From NCBI GenBank assembly GCA_963640855.1, contig CAVIAJ010000002.1:56817-120816 (forward strand): a DNA stretch of 64,000 nucleotides, given 5' to 3'. Shown here in pieces: positions 17,009 to 25,130 of this stretch. This DNA is from Methanarcanum sp963640855 (GTDB lineage: Archaea; Thermoplasmatota; Thermoplasmata; Methanomassiliicoccales; Methanomethylophilaceae). A program made the position numbers and the translations under genes. Under the pieces are notes generated by a model, which saw nothing but the letters and a program-made list of their open reading frames with translations, was not told where the DNA came from and did no database searches. Numbering within the stretch: position 1 is the stretch's first letter; each line of letters starts with the position of its first letter.

Positions 17009-17227
17009 ATGGTTATGGAAAAGATTGATTTTGCCAAGGCGAAGAAAATCGCGGTGACAAAAGGTCTCAAACCTGGTAAAGTGAAAGGCACCGAAGGTGT
17101 ACAGTTCACAAAAGGCAACAACAACAGACTTGACGTCATCTCATGGGATGAATTCGAGGCGGCACTCGAAAAGAGAGGTCTTGCGATCTTCGAAAGCGGC
17201 GGCTGGATGAAGATCATGAAAGCCTGA
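17009..17227 (+). CDS. small conserved-looking protein, unknown
   Basis: A 72-residue basic, soluble-looking protein rich in Lys, with a predicted helix (DFAKAKKIA), a WDEFEAALEKRGL helix and a GGWMKIMK C-terminus. I do not recognise a family. The start at 17009 has AGAGGGA six bases upstream; the longer frame from 16904 would prefix a hydrophobic segment encoded in the promoter region. An imperfect hairpin (TCTGGCAC/GGTGCCGGA) about 20 bp after the stop may terminate it, before tRNA-Leu. Confidence 0.65.
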   Translation: MVMEKIDFAKAKKIAVTKGLKPGKVKGTEGVQFTKGNNNRLDVISWDEFEAALEKRGLAIFESGGWMKIMKA

Positions 17228-17361
17228 TTCTTCAGAGAGCATCTTTCATGTCTGGCACTGGTTAGGTGCCGGACGGACAAACACCTTACGCTTATGCGGA
17301 TTTTTACAGTCACCGGGGTTTCATATTATTTAAATATGAAAATGTGATTGGCAACGATACT

Positions 17362-17448
17362 GCAAGGGTTACCGAGCTTGGCCAAAGGTGCTAGATTCAG
17401 GGTCTAGTCCTTAGTGGTTCGTGGGTTCAAATCCCATCCCTTGCACCA
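17362..17448 (+). tRNA. tRNA-Leu(CAG)
   Basis: Acceptor GCAAGGG/CCCTTGC, anticodon stem CTAGA/TCTAG with loop TTCAGGG (CAG), long variable arm, T-loop TTCAAAT and encoded CCA. Confidence 0.95.
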
Positions 17449-17532
17449 TAAAAATTCTGTCACAGATTGCAAAGGGCGGATGCTCCCGACCGGAATTCCG
17501 ATCGGTTTATGAATATACAGGAGGAAAACAGT

Positions 17533-17556
17533 GCAGGGATGCTTTCGCACCCCTGC
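17533..17556 (-). terminator. gdhA terminator hairpin
   Basis: On the minus strand GCAGGGGTGC, GAAA tetraloop, GCATCCCTGC (ten pairs, one G-U), starting 8 nt after the gdhA stop. Confidence 0.7.
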
Positions 17557-17564
17557 TGTCGTGT

Positions 17565-18914
17565 TTAGTAGGAGATGCCCTGCCAGATCATCGCGTTGGC
17601 GACTTTCTCGAATCCGGCGATGTTTGCACCTGCTACGAGGTTGCCTTCCATGCCGTATTTCTTTGCGGCATCGGATGCCTGCCTGTAGATGCTCTTCATG
17701 ATGTCGTGGAGTTTTCCGTCGACTTCATCGAAGGTCCAAGACATCCTGAGGCTGTTCTGGGACATCTCGAGAGCGGATGTTGCGACTCCTCCGGCGTTGG
17801 CTGCCTTTGCGGGACCGAAGAGGACGCCTGCTTTCTGGAAGGTTGCGATTGCCTCAGGTGTGCTGGGCATGTTTGCTCCTTCTGCGACTGCCATTACGCC
17901 GTTCTTGACGAGAATCTCTGCAGATTCTTTGTCAATCTCGTTCTGTGTCGCGCAGGGGAGTGCGATGTCACAGGGGATGGTCCAGATTCCTTTGCAGCCT
18001 TCTGTGTACTTTGCGGTCTTGGAGTAGTTGACGTATGTCTTGATCCTGTCTCTCTTGACTTCCTTGATCTCTTTCATGATCTTGTAGTCGATTCCCGCTT
18101 CGTCGTAGATGTAACCGTTCGAATCGGAGACTGCAACAACCTTTGCACCGAGCTGTGTTGCTTTCTGTACTGCATATGTTGCAACGTTTCCGGAACCGGA
18201 GATGACGACAGTCTTTCCTTCGAAGGATTTGCCTGCTTCTTTGAGCATCTCGTCTGTGAAGTAGCAGAGACCGTATCCTGTTGCTTCTGTTCTTGCGAGC
18301 GAACCGCCGCAGGGGATTGCTTTACCGGTAAGAACTCCGGTGTACTCGTTCTGGAGTCTCTTGTACTGACCGAACATGTAACCGATCTCTCTTCCGCCGA
18401 CTCCGATATCTCCTGCGGGGACATCCGTGTCGGGTCCGATGTGTTTTGCAAGCTCTGTCATAAACGACTGACAGAATCTCATGACCTCGTTGTCCGACTT
18501 ACCCTTGGGGTCGAAATCGGATCCTCCTTTTCCTCCTCCGATGGGGAGTGTCGTAAGGCTGTTCTTGAAAATCTGTTCGAATCCGAGGAATTTCAGAATC
18601 GAAAGGTTGACTGAGGGGTGAAGCCTGAGTCCGCCCTTGTACGGACCGATGGCGGAGTTGAACTGTACGCGGTATCCGCGGTTGACCTGAATTTTGCCGC
18701 TGTCGTCGACCCATGAAACACGGAACATGACGATTCTCTCAGGCTCTACGAGTCTCTCGATGACACCGTTTGCCTGAATCTCAGGCCTTGCTTCTACGAC
18801 AGGTTCAAGGGACTCGAGGACTTCCTCTACTGCCTGAAGGAATTCGGGTTCGTCGGCATTGCGCTTCTTGAGGTCTTCGAAAACCCCTTTCAGATAGCTG
18901 TTCTTGATTGCCAT
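17565..18914 (-). CDS. gdhA: NADP-type glutamate dehydrogenase
   Basis: A 449-residue hexameric GDH interconverting glutamate and 2-oxoglutarate plus ammonia. The substrate domain shows the family signature LPIGGGKGGSDFDP with its catalytic Lys, and the Rossmann domain shows ISGSGNVATYA (about residues 238-248) and an SDSNGY acidic strand end. Length and the motif AIPCGGSLARTEATGYG match the bacterial/lower-eukaryote class rather than the ~420-residue archaeal class, suggesting transfer. It has an AGGTGG ribosome binding site, a TATA box at 18965-18974 and two palindromes further upstream that also occur before glnN. A terminator follows. Confidence 0.96.
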   Translation of the reverse strand: MAIKNSYLKGVFEDLKKRNADEPEFLQAVEEVLESLEPVVEARPEIQANGVIERLVEPERIVMFRVSWVDDSGKIQVNRGYRVQFNSAIGPYKGGLRLHPSVNLSILKFLGFEQIFKNSLTTLPIGGGKGGSDFDPKGKSDNEVMRFCQSFMTELAKHIGPDTDVPAGDIGVGGREIGYMFGQYKRLQNEYTGVLTGKAIPCGGSLARTEATGYGLCYFTDEMLKEAGKSFEGKTVVISGSGNVATYAVQKATQLGAKVVAVSDSNGYIYDEAGIDYKIMKEIKEVKRDRIKTYVNYSKTAKYTEGCKGIWTIPCDIALPCATQNEIDKESAEILVKNGVMAVAEGANMPSTPEAIATFQKAGVLFGPAKAANAGGVATSALEMSQNSLRMSWTFDEVDGKLHDIMKSIYRQASDAAKKYGMEGNLVAGANIAGFEKVANAMIWQGISY

Positions 18915-18964
18915 TTGACCACCTATTTTGTTGGTTGAGGATTTCGACGGAGTATTCTATATTT

Positions 18965-18974
18965 GAATATAACC
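18965..18974 (-). promoter_or_regulatory. gdhA TATA box
   Basis: GGTTATATTC on the minus strand, about 50 bp before the gdhA ATG, consistent with an archaeal TATA box and a short leader. Confidence 0.6.
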
Positions 18975-19012
18975 CCGATTGCCGAGACACTCTTTTAATG
19001 AAACAGTGTTGA

Positions 19013-19060
19013 AAATGTACAAATGTCTAATGATTGATTAAAAAAATAGATAATTGTCTA
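19013..19060. promoter_or_regulatory. two palindromic sites upstream of gdhA
   Basis: Site 1 (19013-19032) has the half TGTCTAATG with a degenerate partner; site 2 (19047-19060) reads TAGATA-AT-TGTCTA. Their centres are 31 bp apart, about three helical turns. The same TAGACA/TGTCTA element is a perfect palindrome upstream of glnN. Probably binding sites of a nitrogen regulator. Confidence 0.55.
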
Positions 19061-19098
19061 GGTCGGTCCTTTCGAACCGACCCGGACTGAAATCGGGT

Positions 19099-20631
19099 TT
19101 ATTCCTCGCCGTTTCTGATGAATACGTCGTATATCTCGAACGGACAGTCGATTCCTTCGCTCACGAGATCTGCATAGATTGCTTCGTTAAGCTCACCGGT
19201 TACTCTGACGTTGTCCCTGAAGTTTTTGATATACACGGCAAGACGGAATGTCATGTACGAATAATCGAATGAATCCAATCTTGTGAACGGAGCGTATTCC
19301 GGTCTGTCCGTGACGACATCCTTGTTTGCATACGCATGTTTGAGAATGATTTCCTTGGTCTTCTCAATCGGCGCATCGTAATCGACATCGAAGTAGAGAT
19401 AAATCCTGTAGATGTCCGTGCGTCCTGTGATGTTGATAACGGATGAAGTGGAAACCTTGCTGTTCGGAAGAACATAATGTTCGCGGTTTGCCCAGTTCTT
19501 GAACTCACAGTTCAGGATACCGATGCGTTTGACTTCGTAGATTGTCTTCTCCGCACCGATCTGCACCATGTCGCCCACTTTGAACGGACGGGTTGTAAGC
19601 ACATAGACTCCTCCGAAGAACTCCGTCAGCAGTCCCTGCGCACCCAATGAGATGGCAATACCGACGATTCCGGCTCCTGTGAGAATTGCGACAAGATTCA
19701 TTCCGAGTATCGACAGTATCGCCGAAACGGAACCGATTGCGATGACAATCTTACCAATCATACGGAAGAGCGGAATCAGCGTCGTATCCACTCCACTGAG
19801 GTTTCCGCGCCTTTCCGATCTGTGGAAGAGTGTGGAAATCACGTTCTTGTAGATACTCCATATGATTATCGCACTGAGGATGATGAGGATGAGGTTCGAT
19901 ATATCCTCAATCATATTGACGATAATGTCCAGTGCACCGTAAACGACAAGTGATTTTCTGATACCGAAGATAATAATGATCAGGATGGCCATCTTTCCGG
20001 TTGTCCTGGTGATATCTCTGCGGTCGTCGTCGTCGTTTCTGAATATCCATGCCCAGACGGGTCTGATGATTATCGGAGCGACTGCCGCGATACAGCACCA
20101 AATGGCAAATGTTATCAGTGCCGAAGCAAGAGGTTTGTCGAAGGGTGCCGGCAACGGATCGAATATTCCGAATACCTTGTTGAATTCTCCGACATCGGAG
20201 TATTCCGGCCTTACCGTCACGCTGATGTTCATCTGAGCGGTTTCGGTCTTATTCGCACTGAAACTGAATACGTCGATATCCATAACCACGTTGTAACTGC
20301 CGTGTTCGGTGAACCTGCTGCTCTGGATTGTCAGAGTATAGCTCTCGGCTTTGCCTTTGGCGATTTCGGATTCGTTTTTGTCCAGGGAACATAATATTCC
20401 CTCGGGCGATTTCGCCTTGACGCACACTGTAATGTAATCGGTGTCTGCGTTTGTGATCATTATACTTGCGGCTTTTGTCTCTCCGGCTGCGATGCTTATG
20501 CTGTCGTCAAAAGTGGAGACGGCGGCGCCGTTTACCGTTACATTTTTCGATGCTTCGGATACGCCTGCCGTGCAGGAACAGAGGATAAGGAGTACCGCGA
20601 ATACTATCATTACTACATTCTTACTCTTCAT
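19099..20631 (-). CDS. MscS-family channel with secreted N-terminal domain
   Basis: A 510-residue protein: signal peptide (about residues 1-28), an extracytoplasmic beta-rich domain of about 130 residues, roughly five membrane helices, then the MscS pore helix and beta domain (GAGIVGIAISLGAQGLL, FEVGD-like FKVGDMVQI, and NWANREHYVLPNS). MscS channels release solutes on hypo-osmotic shock. The extracellular domain before the membrane part is unusual for bacterial MscS. The start at 20631 is chosen over 20640 because GGAG lies nine bases upstream. It follows a paralogue with an 11-bp overlap, so the two are one operon. Confidence 0.85.
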   Translation of the reverse strand: MKSKNVVMIVFAVLLILCSCTAGVSEASKNVTVNGAAVSTFDDSISIAAGETKAASIMITNADTDYITVCVKAKSPEGILCSLDKNESEIAKGKAESYTLTIQSSRFTEHGSYNVVMDIDVFSFSANKTETAQMNISVTVRPEYSDVGEFNKVFGIFDPLPAPFDKPLASALITFAIWCCIAAVAPIIIRPVWAWIFRNDDDDRRDITRTTGKMAILIIIIFGIRKSLVVYGALDIIVNMIEDISNLILIILSAIIIWSIYKNVISTLFHRSERRGNLSGVDTTLIPLFRMIGKIVIAIGSVSAILSILGMNLVAILTGAGIVGIAISLGAQGLLTEFFGGVYVLTTRPFKVGDMVQIGAEKTIYEVKRIGILNCEFKNWANREHYVLPNSKVSTSSVINITGRTDIYRIYLYFDVDYDAPIEKTKEIILKHAYANKDVVTDRPEYAPFTRLDSFDYSYMTFRLAVYIKNFRDNVRVTGELNEAIYADLVSEGIDCPFEIYDVFIRNGEE

Positions 20632-22159
20632 GTCTCTCATCTCCCATGATATTCACAATCGTTCTGTGAGAGGGCATACGTATTCCGTTTTCGGCGAATT
20701 TTCTCAGTATGGTTTCGCGTATGATGGCCATATCGTCGAACGAATCTCCGTAAGCTTTGAAATAACAGGCAAGCGTCAGAACAGTGGCCCCCTTGTCGTT
20801 GGTTTTCGAGATAACAACTGCGGGGTCGGATATGTCACCGTCTTTGGACAGTACATTGGGGTGTTCTTCCGCCGCTTCTTTAATCAGTTTTTTCGCCAAT
20901 GCGATATCGCATTTCACAGGAACTCTGACGTTCAGCGTACTGCGGTAGTTCCTGTTGGTCCAGCTGATGTTGTTTATCGTGTTGCCTGTGAGGGCGTTGT
21001 TCGGCATGACAATTCTGTCGTTGGAATATTCTGTGATGAAAGTTGTTTTCATCAGCCCTACACTGTCTACGGTAAGTGCATCGCTGCCGTTCACTTTGAT
21101 TATATCGTTTTTCACGAACGGACGTGTAATCAGAAGAATCAATCCGGAGAAGAATTCATTGATAACAGGTTTCGCACCCAATGTGATACCTAAGGTCGCG
21201 ACACCAGCTCCGGCGAGTATACTTGCGAGATTGACACCGAATTTGGATAAGATGTACGTAATCGCAACAAGAACAATCAGAATCTTGCCGACAAGATGTG
21301 TAAGAGGAATCAGTGAAGAATTCACTTCCGTGTTGTACCTGTCGGCTCTTCTCAGCAGCATTGCGACAACCGCTTTGTACAGATCCAAAGCAACCATCGC
21401 ACTCGAGAAGATGTAGACGAAATCCATCGTCAGTTCTACGGTGGCCAATGTCCTGTAGCTGATACCCATCACACGCGATACGTTGATTACACCTGTTGCC
21501 AGCATCATTATGAAAATACCTGTGGCAAACATCTTACCGTTGATTGTCGCATCTTCTTCCCTGACGTGTCTTCCGATTGCTCTTATGACAACGTAACCGA
21601 CAGCGGAAGCCGCAATCGCAACCGCGAACCATCCGATTACCGATGCTATGATGTAAACGTATATGTTGTCGAAAGGCTCGGGAAGTGTGAATAACCCCAT
21701 AACGGTCATGAAGTATCCGTTACTGGAAAGTCTGTTGGATGTGTTCAGTGAAAAAGTCAGTTCTCCCGTACCGGAATCCGAACCGTTCCTTATGACATCG
21801 ACACCGAAGACAATGCTGTATTCGCTTTCCTTGATGTAGTCGTTGGGTTCGATCGTAACGGTAAGCGTAACCATCTTTCCGGCATCGATGATGAAATCAT
21901 CGGGCATGACGGCTCTGACGGGCCCTGTGTCTTTCTGCGTAAGCTTTACCATCACAGGTACGTCGTTTCCGTTACGGACATAGATGTTGATGTTCGATTC
22001 ACCAAGGATATCGATTTCTGTACCGTCGGCAAATGTCATCACAGTCACATTGTCGCAGACTACGCTCTTGAAACTGTCTTCGGCTGATGACGGCGGGATG
22101 ATCAGCATCAGCATAACGACGGCCATTACTGCCGATGCTAGGAACCGTGTCCTGTTCAT
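20621..22159 (-). CDS. MscS-family channel with secreted N-terminal domain
   Basis: A 512-residue paralogue of the downstream gene with the same order: signal peptide (residues 1-26, cleavage near SSAED), beta-rich extracellular domain to about residue 165, several membrane helices, the pore helix region (ASILAGAGVATLGITLGAKPVINEF) and the MscS beta domain (RPFVKNDIIKVNG, RIVMPNNALTG). As first gene of the pair it shares a 100-bp region with the divergent A24 peptidase. The two copies are strongly diverged, so they may gate at different tensions or form mixed assemblies; that is speculation. Confidence 0.84.
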   Translation of the reverse strand: MNRTRFLASAVMAVVMLMLIIPPSSAEDSFKSVVCDNVTVMTFADGTEIDILGESNINIYVRNGNDVPVMVKLTQKDTGPVRAVMPDDFIIDAGKMVTLTVTIEPNDYIKESEYSIVFGVDVIRNGSDSGTGELTFSLNTSNRLSSNGYFMTVMGLFTLPEPFDNIYVYIIASVIGWFAVAIAASAVGYVVIRAIGRHVREEDATINGKMFATGIFIMMLATGVINVSRVMGISYRTLATVELTMDFVYIFSSAMVALDLYKAVVAMLLRRADRYNTEVNSSLIPLTHLVGKILIVLVAITYILSKFGVNLASILAGAGVATLGITLGAKPVINEFFSGLILLITRPFVKNDIIKVNGSDALTVDSVGLMKTTFITEYSNDRIVMPNNALTGNTINNISWTNRNYRSTLNVRVPVKCDIALAKKLIKEAAEEHPNVLSKDGDISDPAVVISKTNDKGATVLTLACYFKAYGDSFDDMAIIRETILRKFAENGIRMPSHRTIVNIMGDERHEE

Positions 22160-22200
22160 GGACTCCCGGTATGATGTCCAGAATAATAAGGAAACCGACA

Positions 22201-22257
22201 GAACAGGGTGAGAAGTTCTAACTTACTAATGTTAAATATGTAGAACTTAATGTTCTG
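22201..22257. promoter_or_regulatory. AGAAC/GTTCT dyads in divergent promoter
   Basis: AGAAC at 22201-22205 with GTTCT at 22216-22220, and AGAAC at 22243-22247 with GTTCT at 22253-22257, lie between the mscS pair and the A24 peptidase gene. The second dyad ends 3 nt before the ATG at 22260. Candidate operators. Confidence 0.35.
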
Positions 22258-22259
22258 TT

Positions 22260-23096
22260 ATGGAGATTACGGCGTGGATAAGAGTTGTGATTTTTACCGC
22301 AATCATGTTATCCGCATGCCGGAGCGATCATCTCTGCCGCGAAGTATCAGATCTTCACTGGTGGATTCTGGGGATTGCAGGTTCAGTTCTGATTGTAATC
22401 GACGGAGGAATTACCGTTACGACGGTTGCCGCAATGCTGGGTTCCCTGCTGATTGTTTATGATATACTGTCGCAGTCCGAAAGAACGCGGATATTTTCCG
22501 TAATTCTTCACATAACGGAAGCGGCAATGTTCCTGATCCCGGTACTGATAACAAAGGATGTTTCCAGAGGTTATCTCGCAATTCCGGTATACTATGTGAT
22601 TTTCCTGATTCTGTACATGACGGGAGTACTCAGAGGAGGTGCGGATGCGAAATGCATGATTGTTTCCGCAGTAATGTTCCTCACCGCACCTGCGGTATCG
22701 GAAACATTGATCGGAATTCCTGCACGTATGGAATCAGTACCGTTATTCCCGTTATCGTTACTGTTCCATGCGGCATTGGTTACGTTGATTTACATGATAT
22801 TCTGCTGTCTCAGAACGGGAATAACATCACACGGAGAGGTCGGATTCCGTCCGTGGAAATCAATGACTGTTGATGATGCCGAAAAATCATTCGTATGGCC
22901 GAAACAGGATGTCGAAAAAGGAAAGAAAGTCTTTGTCCGCGGTATTCCCGATGACGGAGTCTACGACAGATTGAGGTCTATAGGTGAAGAAAAGGTTTGG
23001 GTGACTCCGTTGATACCGTTTATGATTCCGATTACGTTGGCGTTCATCTTTATGATAACCGTCGGAAACCTTCTGTATCTTCCGTTCACCGTCTGA
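22260..23096 (+). CDS. A24-family (prepilin/preflagellin) peptidase-like membrane protein
   Basis: A 278-residue membrane protein with about seven helices. The two aspartate motifs of type IV prepilin peptidases are recognisable: SDHLCREVSDLHWW after helix 1 (first Asp near residue 22) and GGADAK (second Asp near residue 130, variant of GxGD). A cytosolic loop of about 60 residues precedes a last helix pair. Archaeal members (FlaK/EppA type) cleave class III signal peptides of archaellins and pilins. No pilin gene is nearby, so the substrate is unknown. The ATG is 22 bp from a TTAAATAT box, which suggests a leaderless transcript. It overlaps amrS convergently by 11 bp. Confidence 0.75.
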   Translation: MEITAWIRVVIFTAIMLSACRSDHLCREVSDLHWWILGIAGSVLIVIDGGITVTTVAAMLGSLLIVYDILSQSERTRIFSVILHITEAAMFLIPVLITKDVSRGYLAIPVYYVIFLILYMTGVLRGGADAKCMIVSAVMFLTAPAVSETLIGIPARMESVPLFPLSLLFHAALVTLIYMIFCCLRTGITSHGEVGFRPWKSMTVDDAEKSFVWPKQDVEKGKKVFVRGIPDDGVYDRLRSIGEEKVWVTPLIPFMIPITLAFIFMITVGNLLYLPFTV

Positions 23097-24102
23097 TATT
23101 GAGATTCGCACCGCAGCATCCGCATTTTGTACCGTCGAGACTGTCCAAGTCCACGGTATATCCCATTCTTCTGATGACTTCGGTTCCGCATTCGGGGCAT
23201 ACCGTATCGTTTCCGCCTTCGACCATCACATTGCCGAGATAGACATATTTCAGTCCCGATTTCAATGCGATATCTCTTGCTTCCGTCATCGTTTCAACAG
23301 GCGTCCACGGAACATCGTCCATTCCGTTATCCGGATGGAATCTCGTGAAATGCACAGGCACATCGGAAGACAACTCATTCACAACCCATTCGGAAAAATC
23401 TTTCAGTTCGTCGGGAGAATCGTTGTGTCTCGGGATAAGGAGATACGTAATCTCAAGATGCATTTTCGATTTATACACAGTCTTTGCGGTTTCCAATACA
23501 TTCTTAAGTTCCGCATTGCAGATAGTTCTGTAGAAATCTTCTCTAAACGCTTTGACATCGATATTCATCGCATCCGTTATCTTACAGAGTGCTTTCAGCG
23601 GTTCTTCGTTGATGAATCCGTTTGTCACCAACACCGTTCTCAGATCGGGATCGCATCTTTTCACATCTTCAATATATTCGATCCAAATCATCGGTTCGTT
23701 GTATGTGAATGCAATCGAATCAGTTCCTTCGGACCTGCACATATCGACCAATGCCTGCGGAGAAACATAGGTAGTACGTTTCTTTCCCGTTTCTCTCTGT
23801 GAAATGGAATAATTCTGACAGTGTCTGCAGGTCATGCTGCATCCTATTCCTCCGACGGAGAATATTCTGCTTTTCGGATAGTAATGATTCAGAGGTTTCT
23901 TTTCAATCGGGTCCACGCATATCGACGATACCCTTCCGTAGCTGTACGCTTCAAGGAAATCGCTTCCCCCTCTTCTCGCTCCGCATAACCCGTATCCTCC
24001 GTCGGATATGAGGCACTCATGCGGACAGAGGCGACATCTGAATTTATCTCCTTCACGTTCGTAGTACTGCGCTTCGATTCTGACGGGACTAGTAGCACCC
24101 AT
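23086..24102 (-). CDS. amrS: AmmeMemoRadiSam system radical SAM protein
   Basis: A 338-residue radical SAM enzyme with an N-terminal Cys cluster (CRLCPHEC, LCGAR), the [4Fe-4S] motif CSMTCRHC (about residues 83-90), and a C-terminal zinc ribbon (CPECG, CGCCG). This is the AmrS/PflA-like architecture of the AmmeMemoRadiSam group; AmrA and AmrB partners are not in view. Its biological role is unsettled. I start it at 24102, where GAGGT lies upstream; the longer frame from 24153 lies inside thiL. It overlaps the 3' end of thiL by 14 bp, so the two are co-transcribed. Confidence 0.88.
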   Translation of the reverse strand: MGATSPVRIEAQYYEREGDKFRCRLCPHECLISDGGYGLCGARRGGSDFLEAYSYGRVSSICVDPIEKKPLNHYYPKSRIFSVGGIGCSMTCRHCQNYSISQRETGKKRTTYVSPQALVDMCRSEGTDSIAFTYNEPMIWIEYIEDVKRCDPDLRTVLVTNGFINEEPLKALCKITDAMNIDVKAFREDFYRTICNAELKNVLETAKTVYKSKMHLEITYLLIPRHNDSPDELKDFSEWVVNELSSDVPVHFTRFHPDNGMDDVPWTPVETMTEARDIALKSGLKYVYLGNVMVEGGNDTVCPECGTEVIRRMGYTVDLDSLDGTKCGCCGANLNIRR

Positions 24103-25030
24103 GTTCCAACCTCGTACGTTTGTTTCCTTCAAGGAGATATGCGCCGCCGTCATCGGTTACGTGACCGATAATCGAGAATGCAACGCCTGTGTTCTGCAGT
24201 ATTTCCAAAGCATCTTTCGGGAAAGTGAATAGCAGTTCGTATTCTCCGCCCCAGTACAGCATTAAATCTTTTTTCGGAATGTTAAGTTTTTCACACACAT
24301 CGTTTACGTCCGGATCGGCAGGGAGGAATTCTGATACGATTTCGATTCCCACGTTACTCTGTTCGCATATTGTGTTCACTGCGGTGGCGAGACCGTCGGA
24401 CAGATCGATACAGGATGTAACTTTACCGCATCCGGAGAGTGCTATTCCTTCATACACCATAGGAATCGGAGTCATGAGTCTGAAAACCGCTTCTTCGGCT
24501 CCGATATTGTTTTCCAACGCCCTGAATCCAGCGGCGGGACCTCCCAATCCTCCGGTGACGGCAACAGCATCTCCTTTCCGTGCACCGTTACGCATCATAG
24601 GCTTACGGTTCTCCATCGTACCCAATGCGGTACATGAAATCACTCCGGGGCCGGGTTTCGTATCTCCTCCGATAACCGTTGTTTCAACGAATTCGGCACA
24701 TTGGTCGATACCGCTCATGATGTCGTAAAGATCGTTTTCGTCCATATCCTCAGGCATTGCCAGCGATGCAAGTATTCCGAGAGGTCTCGCACCCATCGCG
24801 GCCAAATCGCTTATTGTTACGGCAGCCGCAGTCCAACCGAATTTTTCGTAACTCATCCCCTTCGGCATGTGTCTTTCGAATGTTACGAGGTCGGAACAGA
24901 TTACCGTGCTGTCATCCGTTTTTACGATTGCCGCATCATCCGCCGTTCCTTCGACTTCAGGAGATCTCCTGAGTATACTCATTATGTTGCTCACGAGTCC
25001 GTGTTCTCCGACCTCTTTTAGCGATGCCAT
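24089..25030 (-). CDS. thiL: thiamine-monophosphate kinase
   Basis: A 313-residue ThiL, which phosphorylates thiamine monophosphate to the cofactor TPP. Family motifs are present: DDAAIV near residue 28, a VTISDLAAMGARPLG block (about residues 71-85), VIGGDTK, and SCIDLSDGLA (about residues 205-215). The AIR-synthase-like fold and length fit. The stop is TAG. It is transcribed upstream of amrS. Confidence 0.94.
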   Translation of the reverse strand: MASLKEVGEHGLVSNIMSILRRSPEVEGTADDAAIVKTDDSTVICSDLVTFERHMPKGMSYEKFGWTAAAVTISDLAAMGARPLGILASLAMPEDMDENDLYDIMSGIDQCAEFVETTVIGGDTKPGPGVISCTALGTMENRKPMMRNGARKGDAVAVTGGLGGPAAGFRALENNIGAEEAVFRLMTPIPMVYEGIALSGCGKVTSCIDLSDGLATAVNTICEQSNVGIEIVSEFLPADPDVNDVCEKLNIPKKDLMLYWGGEYELLFTFPKDALEILQNTGVAFSIIGHVTDDGGAYLLEGNKRTRLEHGCY

Positions 25031-25080
25031 CGGCGGAATAATCTCATCGGTCGATAATAAGCGATTCGGATGTGAAAAAC

Positions 25081-25106
25081 GGAACAGGGAAGAAATTCCC
25101 TGTTCC
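25081..25106 (-). terminator. terminator of the large surface-protein gene
   Basis: On the minus strand GGAACAGGGAA, 4-nt loop, TTCCCTGTTCC, then a T-rich run; it lies 25 bp after the stop at 25131. A related hairpin marks a gene remnant at 28520. Confidence 0.75.
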
Positions 25107-25130
25107 GAAGGAGTTTTTATTAAGATGTTT

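Noticed and set aside
17421..18614. 397-codon open frame antisense to gdhA
   Set aside because: Cys-rich, no family resemblance, wholly inside gdhA in the opposite strand; a shadow of gdhA codon use.
20441..21193. 250-codon open frame antisense to both mscS genes
   Set aside because: Crosses the mscS junction and shows no domain.
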